Assembly (NCBI GenBank): GCA_016200915.1
Contig: JACQDV010000025.1
Coordinates: 18,091-82,090, forward strand
From: Sphingobacteriales bacterium
Lineage (GTDB): Bacteria; Bacteroidota; Bacteroidia; Chitinophagales; Chitinophagaceae
DNA length: 64,000 bases
Direction: 5' to 3'
In this document: positions 19,583 through 30,177 of the stretch, one piece after another
Numbering within the stretch: the first letter of the stretch is position 1
How the letters are laid out: every line of letters begins with the position of its first letter
Position numbers and translations under genes: made by a program
The notes under the pieces: generated by a model
The model's database searches: none
What the model was told of the DNA's origin: nothing
The model's input: the letters and a program-made list of their open reading frames with translations, nothing else

Positions 19583-20182
19583 CTATTCTATGATTTTTAT
19601 TTTGCGCAGCCATTGCTTCACTTCTGTTTCTGCTTCTTTTGCTTTTTCATCTTTTATAGCAAGATATATTCCATCTCTTTCCACTCCGCCTTTTATTTCA
19701 AAACCTTCTAATATGGTGCTGTTTGGACAAAGCTCTTTTACCGTATAGAAACTATTTCCTACACCATACCCTGCATTGGTATTAAAAGGAATTACAGTTT
19801 TCCCACTTAAATCGTATTGATGTAAAAAACTTTTCATTGGCGGTGGCATTTTCATGTCCCATGTTGGAAAACCGAGAAAAACAATACCGTAATTTTCTAT
19901 GCTGTCTATTTTAGTTTTTAGCGGGGGCAAAAACCCTGTTTCATTTTCAGATACTACCTGCTGCACTGTTTGTTTATAATTCTCAAGGTATGGTTTTTCT
20001 AATTCCAGGGCTACTAACGTTCCACCTGTATTTTTCTGAATGATTTCTGCTATGGCCTTTGTGTTATTTGTTCTTGACAGGTAAACGATCAATATTTTTT
20101 TTGACAATACAGGTTCTGCATGTGAACAACCCGTTGTCAAATGCAATACAATTATTATAAAATATGCTATTCTAATTTTCAT
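19583..20182 (-). CDS. Flavodoxin, lipoprotein
   Basis: A 199-residue flavodoxin fold: phosphate-binding loop VYLSRTNNTKAIAE, the aromatic GFPTWDMKMPPPM loop and the glycine-rich NTNAGYGVGNSFYTV segment, all FMN contacts. The N-terminus is a signal with lipobox LTTGC, so unlike classical flavodoxins it should be membrane-anchored outside the cytoplasm. A TTG-started longer frame is rejected in favour of ATG 20182 (MKIRIAYF). It is the last gene of a three-gene unit with the cupin and aldo-keto reductase. Such flavodoxin and aldo-keto reductase pairs are often under AraC-type control. Confidence 0.87.
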   Translation of the reverse strand: MKIRIAYFIIIVLHLTTGCSHAEPVLSKKILIVYLSRTNNTKAIAEIIQKNTGGTLVALELEKPYLENYKQTVQQVVSENETGFLPPLKTKIDSIENYGIVFLGFPTWDMKMPPPMKSFLHQYDLSGKTVIPFNTNAGYGVGNSFYTVKELCPNSTILEGFEIKGGVERDGIYLAIKDEKAKEAETEVKQWLRKIKIIE

Positions 20183-20227
20183 TATGGTATTATACAACTG
20201 AAATTTATACCAGTCTTTAAGTAAATA

Positions 20228-21097
20228 TTATTGCTTGTTAGTATTCATTTTAACCGGTCTGAGCAGCCGTGAGAAAGTAAGTGATCCCATTTTCCATTTT
20301 CCTTTTTCTTTTACATAAACTTCTGTCACCATAAAAGGATTTGTAACTGTATTGCCACCCACCACTGCTTCTAAATCTATATCATTTAAAAGTATTGCAG
20401 TGTTACCAAACATATTGACCACAACTGAATAGATTGCTGCTTTTTTATACCAGATACCACCGCTTTTGATTGTATTCAGTTCTTGTTGCCTGCCCCAACT
20501 CCCACCCATATGAACAAACATAGATTTATCGGCAAACAAGTTTCCTAAAGAATCAATATTCTTTTCAGCCATCCAATCCCATTTTCTTTTTGAAAGACTG
20601 ATGATTTCCTGTTCTTCATTTTTATCATTTACTGATGCTGCGTCTTGTTTTTGTTGCAGTGCTTTATACTCTTCATCCGTAACTCTCTTTAACCAAATTG
20701 TTTTTCCTTTTTGAGTGGGTGTAGCACCAATATATCCAAAATCACTTTCCTGTGTTGCACCATGCCAATGTTCTACTCCGGGAAGACATTTGATCACATC
20801 TCCTTTGTGAACTATTTGTACAGGCTTTCCTTTTTCCTGGTAATAGCCAGTTCCCTCAGTGATAAGCAGGTATTGTCCGGCAGGATGAATATGCCAATCA
20901 AGTTTTGCACCCGGAGCAAAACTGGCATGTGCCAGGCTGAGATTAAATATTGTATCAGGCGTATTTAGTTCTTTAAGCCAAACAATTCCGGTATGATTGT
21001 CAGTAGTAGATATTTCTCCTTTTGGAAAAACAGTATTATCCTGCGCCTGCGCAGACAGTGTAACTAATAATGCAATCGTGTACAATAGTCGTTTCAT
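20228..21097 (-). CDS. Secreted cupin fused to an NTF2/DUF4440-like domain
   Basis: A 289-residue protein with a signal peptide (cleavage near AQAQD). Residues 40-125 are a cupin with likely metal ligands in DWHIHPAGQ (His69, His71, Gln75) and His110 (PGVEHWHG), similar to the (R)-mandelonitrile-lyase / quercetinase-like group. Residues 150-280 look like a SnoaL / DUF4440 domain (KRKWDWMAEKNIDSLGNLFADKSMFVH). Each domain is common alone; the fusion is less usual. The gap to the aldo-keto reductase is 28 bases and to the flavodoxin 45, consistent with one operon. Function is inferred only as a periplasmic small-molecule enzyme. Confidence 0.8.
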   Translation of the reverse strand: MKRLLYTIALLVTLSAQAQDNTVFPKGEISTTDNHTGIVWLKELNTPDTIFNLSLAHASFAPGAKLDWHIHPAGQYLLITEGTGYYQEKGKPVQIVHKGDVIKCLPGVEHWHGATQESDFGYIGATPTQKGKTIWLKRVTDEEYKALQQKQDAASVNDKNEEQEIISLSKRKWDWMAEKNIDSLGNLFADKSMFVHMGGSWGRQQELNTIKSGGIWYKKAAIYSVVVNMFGNTAILLNDIDLEAVVGGNTVTNPFMVTEVYVKEKGKWKMGSLTFSRLLRPVKMNTNKQ

Positions 21098-21125
21098 ATT
21101 TTTTATTTATTGATTATTTGGTTAA

Positions 21126-22007
<882 letters not shown>

Positions 22008-22037
22008 TTACTATTTATCCGGTTCATGGTTATACCA

Positions 22038-22067
22038 ATTGCTGATTTATCTACCAATATTGCCGAT
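22038..22067. promoter_or_regulatory. Candidate AraC operator, site 1
   Basis: ATTGCTGAT (22038-22046) and ATTGCCGAT (22059-22067) are direct repeats with a 21-base period, two helical turns, as in many AraC-family tandem half-sites. The block is almost identical to 23826-23855: 19 bases match without a break (ATTGCTGATTTATCTACCA) and only two mismatches occur over 30. It lies upstream of the aldo-keto reductase operon. Confidence 0.65.
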
Positions 22068-22097
22068 AATATGGAAAAGGTTTTATTGCTTCTTAAT

Positions 22098-23735
22098 TTA
22101 AATACCAATTTTCTGCAGACGGTACCGATGTTTAAATGCCTTTTCAATTACATTAAATCTCATCTTTCGGGGATCCGGCTTGCTTACAGGTTTGCCATCT
22201 AAGTCAATATCCATGATATTTTCTTTTTGAGTATCATAAAGGGGCCATACCGGTAAGCCTTTACCGTTAGGGTTACCTGTTTTAGCAAAATTTGTCCAAT
22301 ACGAGTTCATGATCCTTGCTAACTCTTTTTCTTCAGGTGTTGCTTCGCCAGGATTTCCCCATCTGGCATTAAGTGTATTAAAAACAAAAGAGACTTCTGA
22401 CCCATGACCAGCACCATAAGGCGAAAATTTTCTGTTTGTGGTAGGAACATAACCAAATTGATATACATAAACAGGGACACGTTTGGTAATAAAAGCTCTT
22501 GCTGTCATCCTTGCCGGTTCACCCCATACCCAGTCTGTATTAAACTTTGTGATTACTTCAGCAAATTCTTTATTATTGTCAGAATCGAAAGCAGCTTTGG
22601 CTTCGCTTTCATTCTCGCCAAAAGATGCGAACAATGCTTCTTTGGAACCAGCTTTACTAACAAAAGCTCCGCCTATCTCGGCACTACAGTTTCCAATCAT
22701 CAATGGAACCTGAGCTTGCCTTCCGGCTTTATATGCGCTTTCTGCTGTTTCAACTACTAATTTTCCATCAAGGATTGGACCTGAATAGATACGATTACCT
22801 GCACTGTCATTCTCCTGGCCTCCATCTACAATTTCTTGTGCAGTAAGTGCACGAAGTTTTGTCAAAGCAGATGCATCTGTGCCTTCAATTTTATGTTTGC
22901 GGGCAAAGTTTATTCCAATCGTTTCTGCTGAAACGGGATAAAGGGAATCTGCATTTTCTTTATTTATAGGTCTGCCAGTAAGAACACCATCACGACCACC
23001 ACTGGATTCTCCAATAGCCTTTTGAAAAAGACCTCTTGCAGCCGGTATCGTTAATAGAGAATGAATGGATACCCCACCTGCAGAAAAACCAAAAATTGTT
23101 ACGTTATTCGGATCTCCACCAAAAGAAGCAATGTTTTTTCTTATCCATTTAAGTGCAGCAATCTGATCCATGTATGCATAGCTGCCTTTAAATTCTTCGG
23201 GATGTTCCTTGCTCAATGCAGGGAATGCAAAATGACCAAGACGACCAAGTCTGTAATTGATTGTTGCAAGTATTACACCTTGTTTGGCAAATGCATCTCC
23301 TGCTGATCCGGGATCAGAGCCACTACCACCAGTGAAACCGCCTCCATGTATCCAAACCATTACCGGCAATTTTGATTTCTTAGTTGCTGTAGCTGGCGCC
23401 CATACATTTAGAAAAAGACAATCTTCGGATTGTTTTGCTGTCGAACCAGGCCAAGCCCTCTGTGGGCAATCGGGACAAGTCGTGGTTGCATCCCGAACAT
23501 CATTCCAGGGCTTTACAGGTTGTGGTGGTCGCCAACGGTATTCTCCTACAGGTGCAGCAGCATAAGGAATTCCTTTAAAACTGGTTACACCATCTTTTGT
23601 TGTTCCACGCATTATTCCATCAGCAATTCTAACAAGTGGTGCATCATCAATTGCTGTTGAATCTTTACTTGTCTGTTGTGCATATAAAAACGAATATGAT
23701 ATAAGGAAAGCAAACGCAATTGATAATTTTTTCAT
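22098..23735 (-). CDS. Secreted type B carboxylesterase
   Basis: A 545-residue alpha/beta hydrolase with a signal peptide (ends near LYAQQ). It has the oxyanion motif HGGGF (130-134), the nucleophile in GFSAGG (Ser218), the N-terminal EDCLFLNVW block and the catalytic His in GAGHGSEV. The conserved family organisation points to a carboxylesterase/lipase of the acetylcholinesterase superfamily acting on esters outside the cytoplasm. It is divergent from the AraC regulator at 23923, and the direct-repeat site lies 91-120 bases upstream. A p-nitrobenzyl esterase-like role is likely; the natural substrate is unknown. Confidence 0.9.
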   Translation of the reverse strand: MKKLSIAFAFLISYSFLYAQQTSKDSTAIDDAPLVRIADGIMRGTTKDGVTSFKGIPYAAAPVGEYRWRPPQPVKPWNDVRDATTTCPDCPQRAWPGSTAKQSEDCLFLNVWAPATATKKSKLPVMVWIHGGGFTGGSGSDPGSAGDAFAKQGVILATINYRLGRLGHFAFPALSKEHPEEFKGSYAYMDQIAALKWIRKNIASFGGDPNNVTIFGFSAGGVSIHSLLTIPAARGLFQKAIGESSGGRDGVLTGRPINKENADSLYPVSAETIGINFARKHKIEGTDASALTKLRALTAQEIVDGGQENDSAGNRIYSGPILDGKLVVETAESAYKAGRQAQVPLMIGNCSAEIGGAFVSKAGSKEALFASFGENESEAKAAFDSDNNKEFAEVITKFNTDWVWGEPARMTARAFITKRVPVYVYQFGYVPTTNRKFSPYGAGHGSEVSFVFNTLNARWGNPGEATPEEKELARIMNSYWTNFAKTGNPNGKGLPVWPLYDTQKENIMDIDLDGKPVSKPDPRKMRFNVIEKAFKHRYRLQKIGI

Positions 23736-23825
23736 TTCTAAATGTTTTTAAATTCTTTATTTAATCGTTCGTCGTTTATTTGGAAAGTAAAGGTCATTCC
23801 ATTTTATAGGCTGTTAGGTATATGG

Positions 23826-23855
23826 ATTGCTGATTTATCTACCATTATTGCTGAT
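23826..23855. promoter_or_regulatory. Candidate AraC operator, site 2
   Basis: Two exact ATTGCTGAT copies (23826-23834 and 23847-23855), again 21 bases apart, in the divergent region between the carboxylesterase and the AraC gene. The shared sequence with site 1 includes the spacer TTATCTACC, so it is unlikely to be chance. The site is 68-97 bases upstream of the regulator's start, so it may serve both directions. Confidence 0.7.
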
Positions 23856-23892
23856 TAACAAAAGCCCTCAGATAGGTGGTGGATATTTTTAA

Positions 23893-23900
23893 TAATTTTG
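23893..23900 (+). promoter_or_regulatory. -7 promoter box for the AraC gene
   Basis: TAATTTTG matches TAnnTTTG, 22 bases before ATG 23923. There is no clear -33 element; the operator lies 38-67 bases upstream, where an activator or autoregulator could bind. Confidence 0.5.
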
Positions 23901-23922
23901 AGTAATAGTAAACAATCGTATT

Positions 23923-24819
23923 ATGGATACCATGCGTCGCTTTGAAACCATTAGTGAATACAATGCTTTCAACAATAATGAAACCCTTCATCCATTAGTA
24001 AATGTAGTTGACCTGTCAAAAGCAGATCCACGAAAAGGTTCAAAGATGTATTTTGGTTTTTATACCATCTTTTTAAAAGATGTAAAATGTGGTGATATAG
24101 TGTATGGCCGGCATACTTATGATTACCAGGAAGGAACGCTGGTTTTTCTTGCTCCTGGTCAGGTGGCGGGCATCAACAGCAATGGAGAAGTTTATCAACC
24201 TAAAGGCTATGCGCTGGTATTTCATCCGGATTTGATACATGGAACTCAGTTAGGAAGGCATATATCTGATTACGGTTTTTTCAGCTATCAATCAAACGAA
24301 GCACTTCATTTGTCTGAACGTGAAAGAAATATTGTGCTGGATTGTTTTTCAAAAATTAAATATGAACTGGAGCATTCCATTGACAGGTACAGCAGAAAAT
24401 TAATCGTGTCCAATATTCAATTGTTTCTTGATTATTGCATCCGCTTTTACGACAGGCAATTTATCACCCGTGAAGTAGTACACAAAGGCGTTTTAGAAAG
24501 ATTTGAATCATTATTGAATCAATATTTTGAATCAGACAAACCACAAACCATTGGATTACCATCCGTAGCTTACTGTGCCGGTGAACTCCACTTATCAGCA
24601 AGCTATTTCGGGGATTTAATAAAAAAAGAAACGGGTAAATCTGCCCAGGATTATATACAAACCAAACTGATTGATGTGGCAAAAGAAAAAGTATTCGATC
24701 ACAGCAAATCAGTTAGTGATATTGCTTATGAACTGGGGTTTAAATATCCTCAACATTTTACCCGTTTGTTTAAACAAAAGGTGGGACAAACTCCCAATGA
24801 GTACAGGATGCTGAATTAA
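23923..24819 (+). CDS. AraC family transcriptional regulator
   Basis: A 298-residue regulator with an N-terminal cupin-like sensor (about 40-115, GDIVYGRHTYDYQEGTLVFLAPGQ) and a C-terminal double helix-turn-helix (about 195-295, LHLSASYFGDLIKKETGKSAQDYI and KSVSDIAYELGFKYPQHFTRLFKQKVGQTPNEYR). It is transcribed away from the carboxylesterase and is the natural candidate to bind the two direct-repeat sites at 22038 and 23826. The ligand is unknown. Another ATG nine bases downstream (MRRFETIS) is possible as the start. Confidence 0.92.
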   Translation: MDTMRRFETISEYNAFNNNETLHPLVNVVDLSKADPRKGSKMYFGFYTIFLKDVKCGDIVYGRHTYDYQEGTLVFLAPGQVAGINSNGEVYQPKGYALVFHPDLIHGTQLGRHISDYGFFSYQSNEALHLSERERNIVLDCFSKIKYELEHSIDRYSRKLIVSNIQLFLDYCIRFYDRQFITREVVHKGVLERFESLLNQYFESDKPQTIGLPSVAYCAGELHLSASYFGDLIKKETGKSAQDYIQTKLIDVAKEKVFDHSKSVSDIAYELGFKYPQHFTRLFKQKVGQTPNEYRMLN

Positions 24820-24863
24820 ATTAGCAGTTTTGAATTAGTACATAGTCTATTTATTTCTGCACA

Positions 24864-25964
<1,101 letters not shown>

Positions 25965-25992
25965 TTACGGGCATCCTGCTTAATATTGTATC

Positions 25993-26304
25993 ATGTTAAA
26001 AGGAAAATTAATTGACAATGAAACCCGTTGTGAGCATTACCATTCACCGCTGGATATTATTGCCATAAAATTCAAATGCTGCAATGATTATTATCCGTGT
26101 TATGAATGTCACCAGGAGTTAACGGATCATTTTGCACAGGTATGGACAAAAGTGGAGAGAGATACCAAAGCTATTTTATGTGGTGTATGCAAAACAGAAT
26201 TGACCATACAAGAATATTTTGATTCAGCTAATACCTGTCCTAACTGTCACAGTTCTTTTAATCCCAACTGCAGCCGGCATTATCATTTGTATTTTGAAAT
26301 GTAA
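25993..26304 (+). CDS. CHY zinc finger protein
   Basis: A 103-residue protein rich in Cys and His: CEHYHSPLDIIAIKFKCC, YPCYECHQE, CGVCKTEL and CPNCHSSFNPNCSRHYHLYF. This is the CHY-type zinc finger, which binds several zinc ions, found alone in bacteria and with RING domains in eukaryotes. The bacterial function is unknown. It is followed by a palindrome that may terminate it. Confidence 0.88.
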   Translation: MLKGKLIDNETRCEHYHSPLDIIAIKFKCCNDYYPCYECHQELTDHFAQVWTKVERDTKAILCGVCKTELTIQEYFDSANTCPNCHSSFNPNCSRHYHLYFEM

Positions 26305-26311
26305 CCGAGAT

Positions 26312-26371
26312 AAACCTCACAGGTCTTTAGCGGAATAAAAACCTAAATACACTTTGAGACCTGTGAGGTTT
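26312..26371. repeat. Long-loop palindrome between convergent genes
   Basis: AAACCTCACAGGTCT (26312-26326) and AGACCTGTGAGGTTT (26357-26371) form a perfect 15-bp stem around a 30-base loop. A short T-run follows on each strand, so it may be a weak bidirectional terminator. The core nearly repeats the terminator stem at 2638-2668. Confidence 0.7.
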
Positions 26372-26382
26372 TGGCATTGTCA

Positions 26383-27330
26383 CTAAATACTCCTGAACTT
26401 TAAAGGAGCCAGTGATGTATGTTTCTTAAAGAAATTATTGAAGTGAGTTGTTTCAGCAAAACCCAATGCATAGGCAATCTCAGATACATTCCACGGGCTG
26501 TGCTTTAATAATATCTTAGCTTCCTGCAATACCCGTTCAGCAATGATTTGTGAAGTGGTTTTATCAGTAGTTTCTTTTATTGCCCTGTTGAGATGATTGA
26601 CATGTACATTCAGTTGTTCTGCAAAATCTGAAGCAGAACGAAGACTAACCTGCTGATGGTTTTCATCAATAGGAAATTGCCGCTCTAATAATTCCAGAAA
26701 TAAAGTAGCAATCCGTTGTGATGCATTTATTGATCTTATATCGCTGATGGTAGTGGTTGTCTGCATCTTCAACGCAAAATGAATCAGCTCCATTACCATT
26801 GTACGCAACACATCATATTTGTGTGCATAGTCGGAACTTAATTCATCAAACATCCGCTGAAAAATGGGAGAGACCTTTTGTAGCTGTTCATTACTCAATT
26901 CAAATACACGGTTACCACCCGGCTGATAAACGGCATACTGGTTTAGATTACCAAACTGGTGAAAAAAATGCTGGTCAAATATGCAAAAAACTCCGCCAGT
27001 GATTTTATCCAAATGCTCCCATTTATAAGGTATTTGTGGATTAGAAAAAGTTAATGCCTGTTTTTGTACTTCATATACTTTATCGGCAAAATATACTTTA
27101 CCACTGCCAAGTGTTACAGTAATCTTATAAAAATCACGTCGGCTGTAAGGAACCGGTTTAGCATGAGCACCCACATAAGGATCGAGCCGGAAAACATTAA
27201 AATGACCAATCTCATTTTTAAGATTATCCGGCACCCAGTTAAACTTGCGCTGGTAGAACTGTTCTATGGTTTCTACTTTGCTCATCTCCCACAAACTTAC
27301 TAATTCCTTATGTTTATTGGTGCCTGACAT
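26383..27330 (-). CDS. AraC family transcriptional regulator
   Basis: A 315-residue regulator with an N-terminal cupin-like region (PVPYSRRDFYKITVTLGSGKVYFADKVYEVQKQALTF motif block) and a C-terminal AraC helix-turn-helix (FAEQLNVHVNHLNRAIKETTDKTTSQII and WNVSEIAYALGFAETTHFNNFFKKHTSLAPLKFR). The start at 27330 (MSGTN) follows an A-rich stretch and overlaps the upstream beta-barrel gene by 17 bases; ATG 27285 (MSKVETIEQFY) would give no overlap and is also credible. The target is unknown. Confidence 0.87.
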   Translation of the reverse strand: MSGTNKHKELVSLWEMSKVETIEQFYQRKFNWVPDNLKNEIGHFNVFRLDPYVGAHAKPVPYSRRDFYKITVTLGSGKVYFADKVYEVQKQALTFSNPQIPYKWEHLDKITGGVFCIFDQHFFHQFGNLNQYAVYQPGGNRVFELSNEQLQKVSPIFQRMFDELSSDYAHKYDVLRTMVMELIHFALKMQTTTTISDIRSINASQRIATLFLELLERQFPIDENHQQVSLRSASDFAEQLNVHVNHLNRAIKETTDKTTSQIIAERVLQEAKILLKHSPWNVSEIAYALGFAETTHFNNFFKKHTSLAPLKFRSI

Positions 27331-28069
27331 AATTTTTATTAAAAGAATAAATAAGGCTGACGTTCCAAACAAAATCTTTGCTGCCTAATATATTTCCGCT
27401 GAGGGTTTTGTTGATGATGGAGGAAACAGAAAATGGAAAATTATTTTTGCTTATAGTGAAGGCAGAAGTAAAATAAAATCCATCTCTTTTATCCTGCTTT
27501 AAGTAATAAAACTGTGGATTGAATCTCAACTTCAGCTTACCCGGAAGACCTATATTGGAAATATTGCTGTTCACAGTAATAAAATGTCCATACTTGGGTG
27601 TATTAATATCAAAACCTATTGCAAACAAATAGTACAATCCAATACTTACATTTTTTGAAAGCAGATAATTCGGTGCCAACTCACCGGCAAGGAAACGTCT
27701 TGCCACTGTTACATCAGTTGAATCACCATTTACCGGTAACCGGTATGTACGGAAATTAACTGCCGGGTGTGCCCCAACCGTTAGTCTGAATTTACCAGAT
27801 TGCACTGCTTTATACCTCCACCAGAAAATAAAGCTCCATGGCTTTCCTTCCAGTGCAAAACGCATATCAGGTTCAAAGCTGAGTCGTCCTTTACCCACTG
27901 ACAATAAGAAAATAGCAGCCGGTTTTCCCAATGAAAAAGTGGGTACCAGTGAAATGCCGTTGTTGGTTACATTAACCGAACCGGAGAAATGACTTATACT
28001 GTCTTTGGTTTGTGCAAAACCAGTAAACGACCATAGTAAAACAAGCAGCAGGAGTGAAAATCTTTTCAT
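27314..28069 (-). CDS. Putative outer-membrane beta-barrel protein
   Basis: A 251-residue protein not assigned to a named family. It has a signal peptide (MKRFSLLLLVLLWSFTGFAQ) and alternating hydrophobic strands with aromatic girdle residues, e.g. FRLTVGAHPAVNFRTY, VSIGLYYLFAIGFD, GFYFTSAFTIS and FVWNVSLIYSF, as expected for a small outer-membrane barrel. A longer frame adds 12 upstream residues; ATG 28069 is chosen to place the signal at the N-terminus. It overlaps the AraC gene downstream, so the two may be co-transcribed. Confidence 0.7.
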   Translation of the reverse strand: MKRFSLLLLVLLWSFTGFAQTKDSISHFSGSVNVTNNGISLVPTFSLGKPAAIFLLSVGKGRLSFEPDMRFALEGKPWSFIFWWRYKAVQSGKFRLTVGAHPAVNFRTYRLPVNGDSTDVTVARRFLAGELAPNYLLSKNVSIGLYYLFAIGFDINTPKYGHFITVNSNISNIGLPGKLKLRFNPQFYYLKQDKRDGFYFTSAFTISKNNFPFSVSSIINKTLSGNILGSKDFVWNVSLIYSFNKNYVRHQ

Positions 28070-28332
28070 CAGTTTAGTGTTATAGTTACTGATGCAAAGC
28101 AACATTAATTTTTGTTGTTGCTGAAACGAATATCAAAGCAATCCTTACAAATTTCAAACAATGATGATGCTTACAACTGTACATTGGGGTAAATCATTGG
28201 TGAGGCGGCCAACGATGGCGAAGTTTTCAGCAATTATTTGACATTTATCAAACTGGTGGTTTATCAATATATTTAAATTGTGAAATTATACCGTTCACTC
28301 TTATTGCTTAATCAAACTAATTACACTGCTAT

Positions 28333-29502
28333 ATGAGCATTGACAGCACTTCTATTTCAGCTTATGCTGATTCCAAAAAACATTACCAGATATTGGATGC
28401 CTTACGTGGCGTAGCTGCGGTAACAGTAGTGATATTTCACTTACTCGAAACTTTCACCGGTGGTGATCACACCAAACAGATCATCAATCATGGTTATATG
28501 GCTGTTGATTTCTTTTTCCTGCTTTCCGGTTTTGTAATTGGTTATGCCTATGATGATCGCTGGAATAAGATGAGTTTGGGAGGATTCTTTAAACGCCGGT
28601 TGATTCGTTTGCATCCAATGATTGTTATGGCCATGTTGATTGGTGCAATAACATTTTATTTCCAGGATTGCCAGTACTTTAATAATATAGCCGGTGTACC
28701 GGTGTGGAAATTATTACTGGTGATGCTGATTGGTTTTACATTATTACCAGTACCATCTTCATTAGATATTCGTGGGTGGACAGAGATGCACCCGTTAGTT
28801 GGCCCGGCATGGACACTTTTCTTTGAATACATTGCTAATATACTGTACGCTTTAATTCTTCGCCGATTGCCCAATGCTATATTAGCGATATTAGTTTTTA
28901 TAGCCGGAGCAGCATTGATACATTTAGCAGTAACAAGTCCGCAGGGAGATATTATTGGTGGCTGGGCTATTGATCCTACGCAATTGAGAATAGGATTTAC
29001 CCGATTACTCTATCCCTTCCTTGCAGGCTTATTATTAAGCCGTATAGTAAAACCGGGCAAAATCAATAATGCTTTTTTATTGAGCAGCATATTGTTATTG
29101 ATTGTATTGGCTATACCAAGAGTTGGGGGACATGAACGGCTTTGGATGAATGGACTATATGATTCACTTTCTATTGTTCTTATATTTCCAATCGTAGTTT
29201 ACATTGGCGCCAGTGGTGAAATAAAAGATGGCATCTCATCTAAGATAAGTAAGTTCCTTGGTGATATTTCTTATCCCATCTATATCATTCACTATCCGTT
29301 TATATATATGTATGTGGCTTTTGTAGCCAAACATCCGCAATATTCAGATGGTACTGCACCTAATGGAATGTTGATTTTGGTATTGGTTGCCTTACTGGTA
29401 TTATTTGGAGCCATCATACTGGCTTATCTTATTGTGAAGTTTTATGATGTGCCGGTGAGAAAATGGCTGACTAAAAAGTTTATGAGCAGCGGTGCTAAAT
29501 AA
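28333..29502 (+). CDS. Acyltransferase 3 family membrane protein
   Basis: A 389-residue membrane protein with about ten hydrophobic helices. It opens with LDALRGVAAVTVVIFHLLE, holding the conserved Arg and His of OafA/NodX/WecH-type acyltransferases, then GYMAVDFFFLLSGFVIGYAY and KRRLIRLHPM. These enzymes add acetyl or other acyl groups to cell-surface sugars or lipids at the inner membrane. The acceptor is unknown and no glycan biosynthesis genes are adjacent. Confidence 0.9.
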   Translation: MSIDSTSISAYADSKKHYQILDALRGVAAVTVVIFHLLETFTGGDHTKQIINHGYMAVDFFFLLSGFVIGYAYDDRWNKMSLGGFFKRRLIRLHPMIVMAMLIGAITFYFQDCQYFNNIAGVPVWKLLLVMLIGFTLLPVPSSLDIRGWTEMHPLVGPAWTLFFEYIANILYALILRRLPNAILAILVFIAGAALIHLAVTSPQGDIIGGWAIDPTQLRIGFTRLLYPFLAGLLLSRIVKPGKINNAFLLSSILLLIVLAIPRVGGHERLWMNGLYDSLSIVLIFPIVVYIGASGEIKDGISSKISKFLGDISYPIYIIHYPFIYMYVAFVAKHPQYSDGTAPNGMLILVLVALLVLFGAIILAYLIVKFYDVPVRKWLTKKFMSSGAK

Positions 29503-29600
29503 TAGCTGTACAAGTTCGCAATGAGTTTCAATTTTTATCTTATAGCTAATTCATTACTTAGAATGGGAAAATAGAAGTTTTAAAGACAGGAACTTTCGCA

Positions 29601-29608
29601 TATTTTTG
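29601..29608 (+). promoter_or_regulatory. -7 promoter box
   Basis: TATTTTTG, 16 bases before ATG 29625; a GTTTTA stretch ends about 19 bases upstream, in the place of the -33 element. Confidence 0.55.
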
Positions 29609-29624
29609 AGTTAGCTATAGATTC

Positions 29625-30164
29625 ATGACAGAAACCGTCCAAATAAAATATAATAAGGGTTTTGCCTACATATCAGGGATCGGAATTAGTTTATTACTCA
29701 TTACAATTAATTTAATGCCCGTTGACGATAACCGTGGAGTCATTTTTGGTGATATCGTATTTGGCTTATTCCTGCTATATTTTTTTTATAAATATTTTAG
29801 GCCAATGTTTAATGGGCAAATAGCATTAGAATTAAATGATACCGGCATTTATGATTTTATTCGCAATCAAAATGTTACATGGGACAATGTAATTGAGATA
29901 AGAAAAGTAAGTTTTGGGAAAGGTTCTTTTGGACTTGGAATTGTAATTGCTGACAAAAAACAATTTATAGAGGAGAGAAGTTTTAGCCGAAGACTTCTTT
30001 GTTATTTCAATAATTTCTTTTACTCCACTCCATTTATTATTCCATTACAATTTTTGGCTGGTAGCGACAACGAAATTGTAGAAACAGTACAAACCTACTT
30101 TATGCATAGAAACTTAGAAGACAGTAAAGGCTTTGGCAACAAAGAGAAACCGGATAATTTATAA
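29625..30164 (+). CDS. STM3941-like hypothetical membrane protein
   Basis: A 179-residue protein with two transmembrane helices near the N-terminus (about 13-30 and 40-57) followed by a soluble domain, IALELNDTGIYDF..NVTWDNVIEIRKVSFGKGSFGLGIVI, resembling the PH-like domain of the STM3941 family. The function is unknown. It has its own promoter box and is convergent with the ThuA gene 13 bases away. Confidence 0.65.
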   Translation: MTETVQIKYNKGFAYISGIGISLLLITINLMPVDDNRGVIFGDIVFGLFLLYFFYKYFRPMFNGQIALELNDTGIYDFIRNQNVTWDNVIEIRKVSFGKGSFGLGIVIADKKQFIEERSFSRRLLCYFNNFFYSTPFIIPLQFLAGSDNEIVETVQTYFMHRNLEDSKGFGNKEKPDNL

Positions 30165-30177
30165 TGTCATTAATATT

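Noticed and set aside
26312..26371. Strong rho-independent terminator
   Set aside because: The loop is 30 bases and the T-runs are short; kept as a repeat with at most weak terminator activity.
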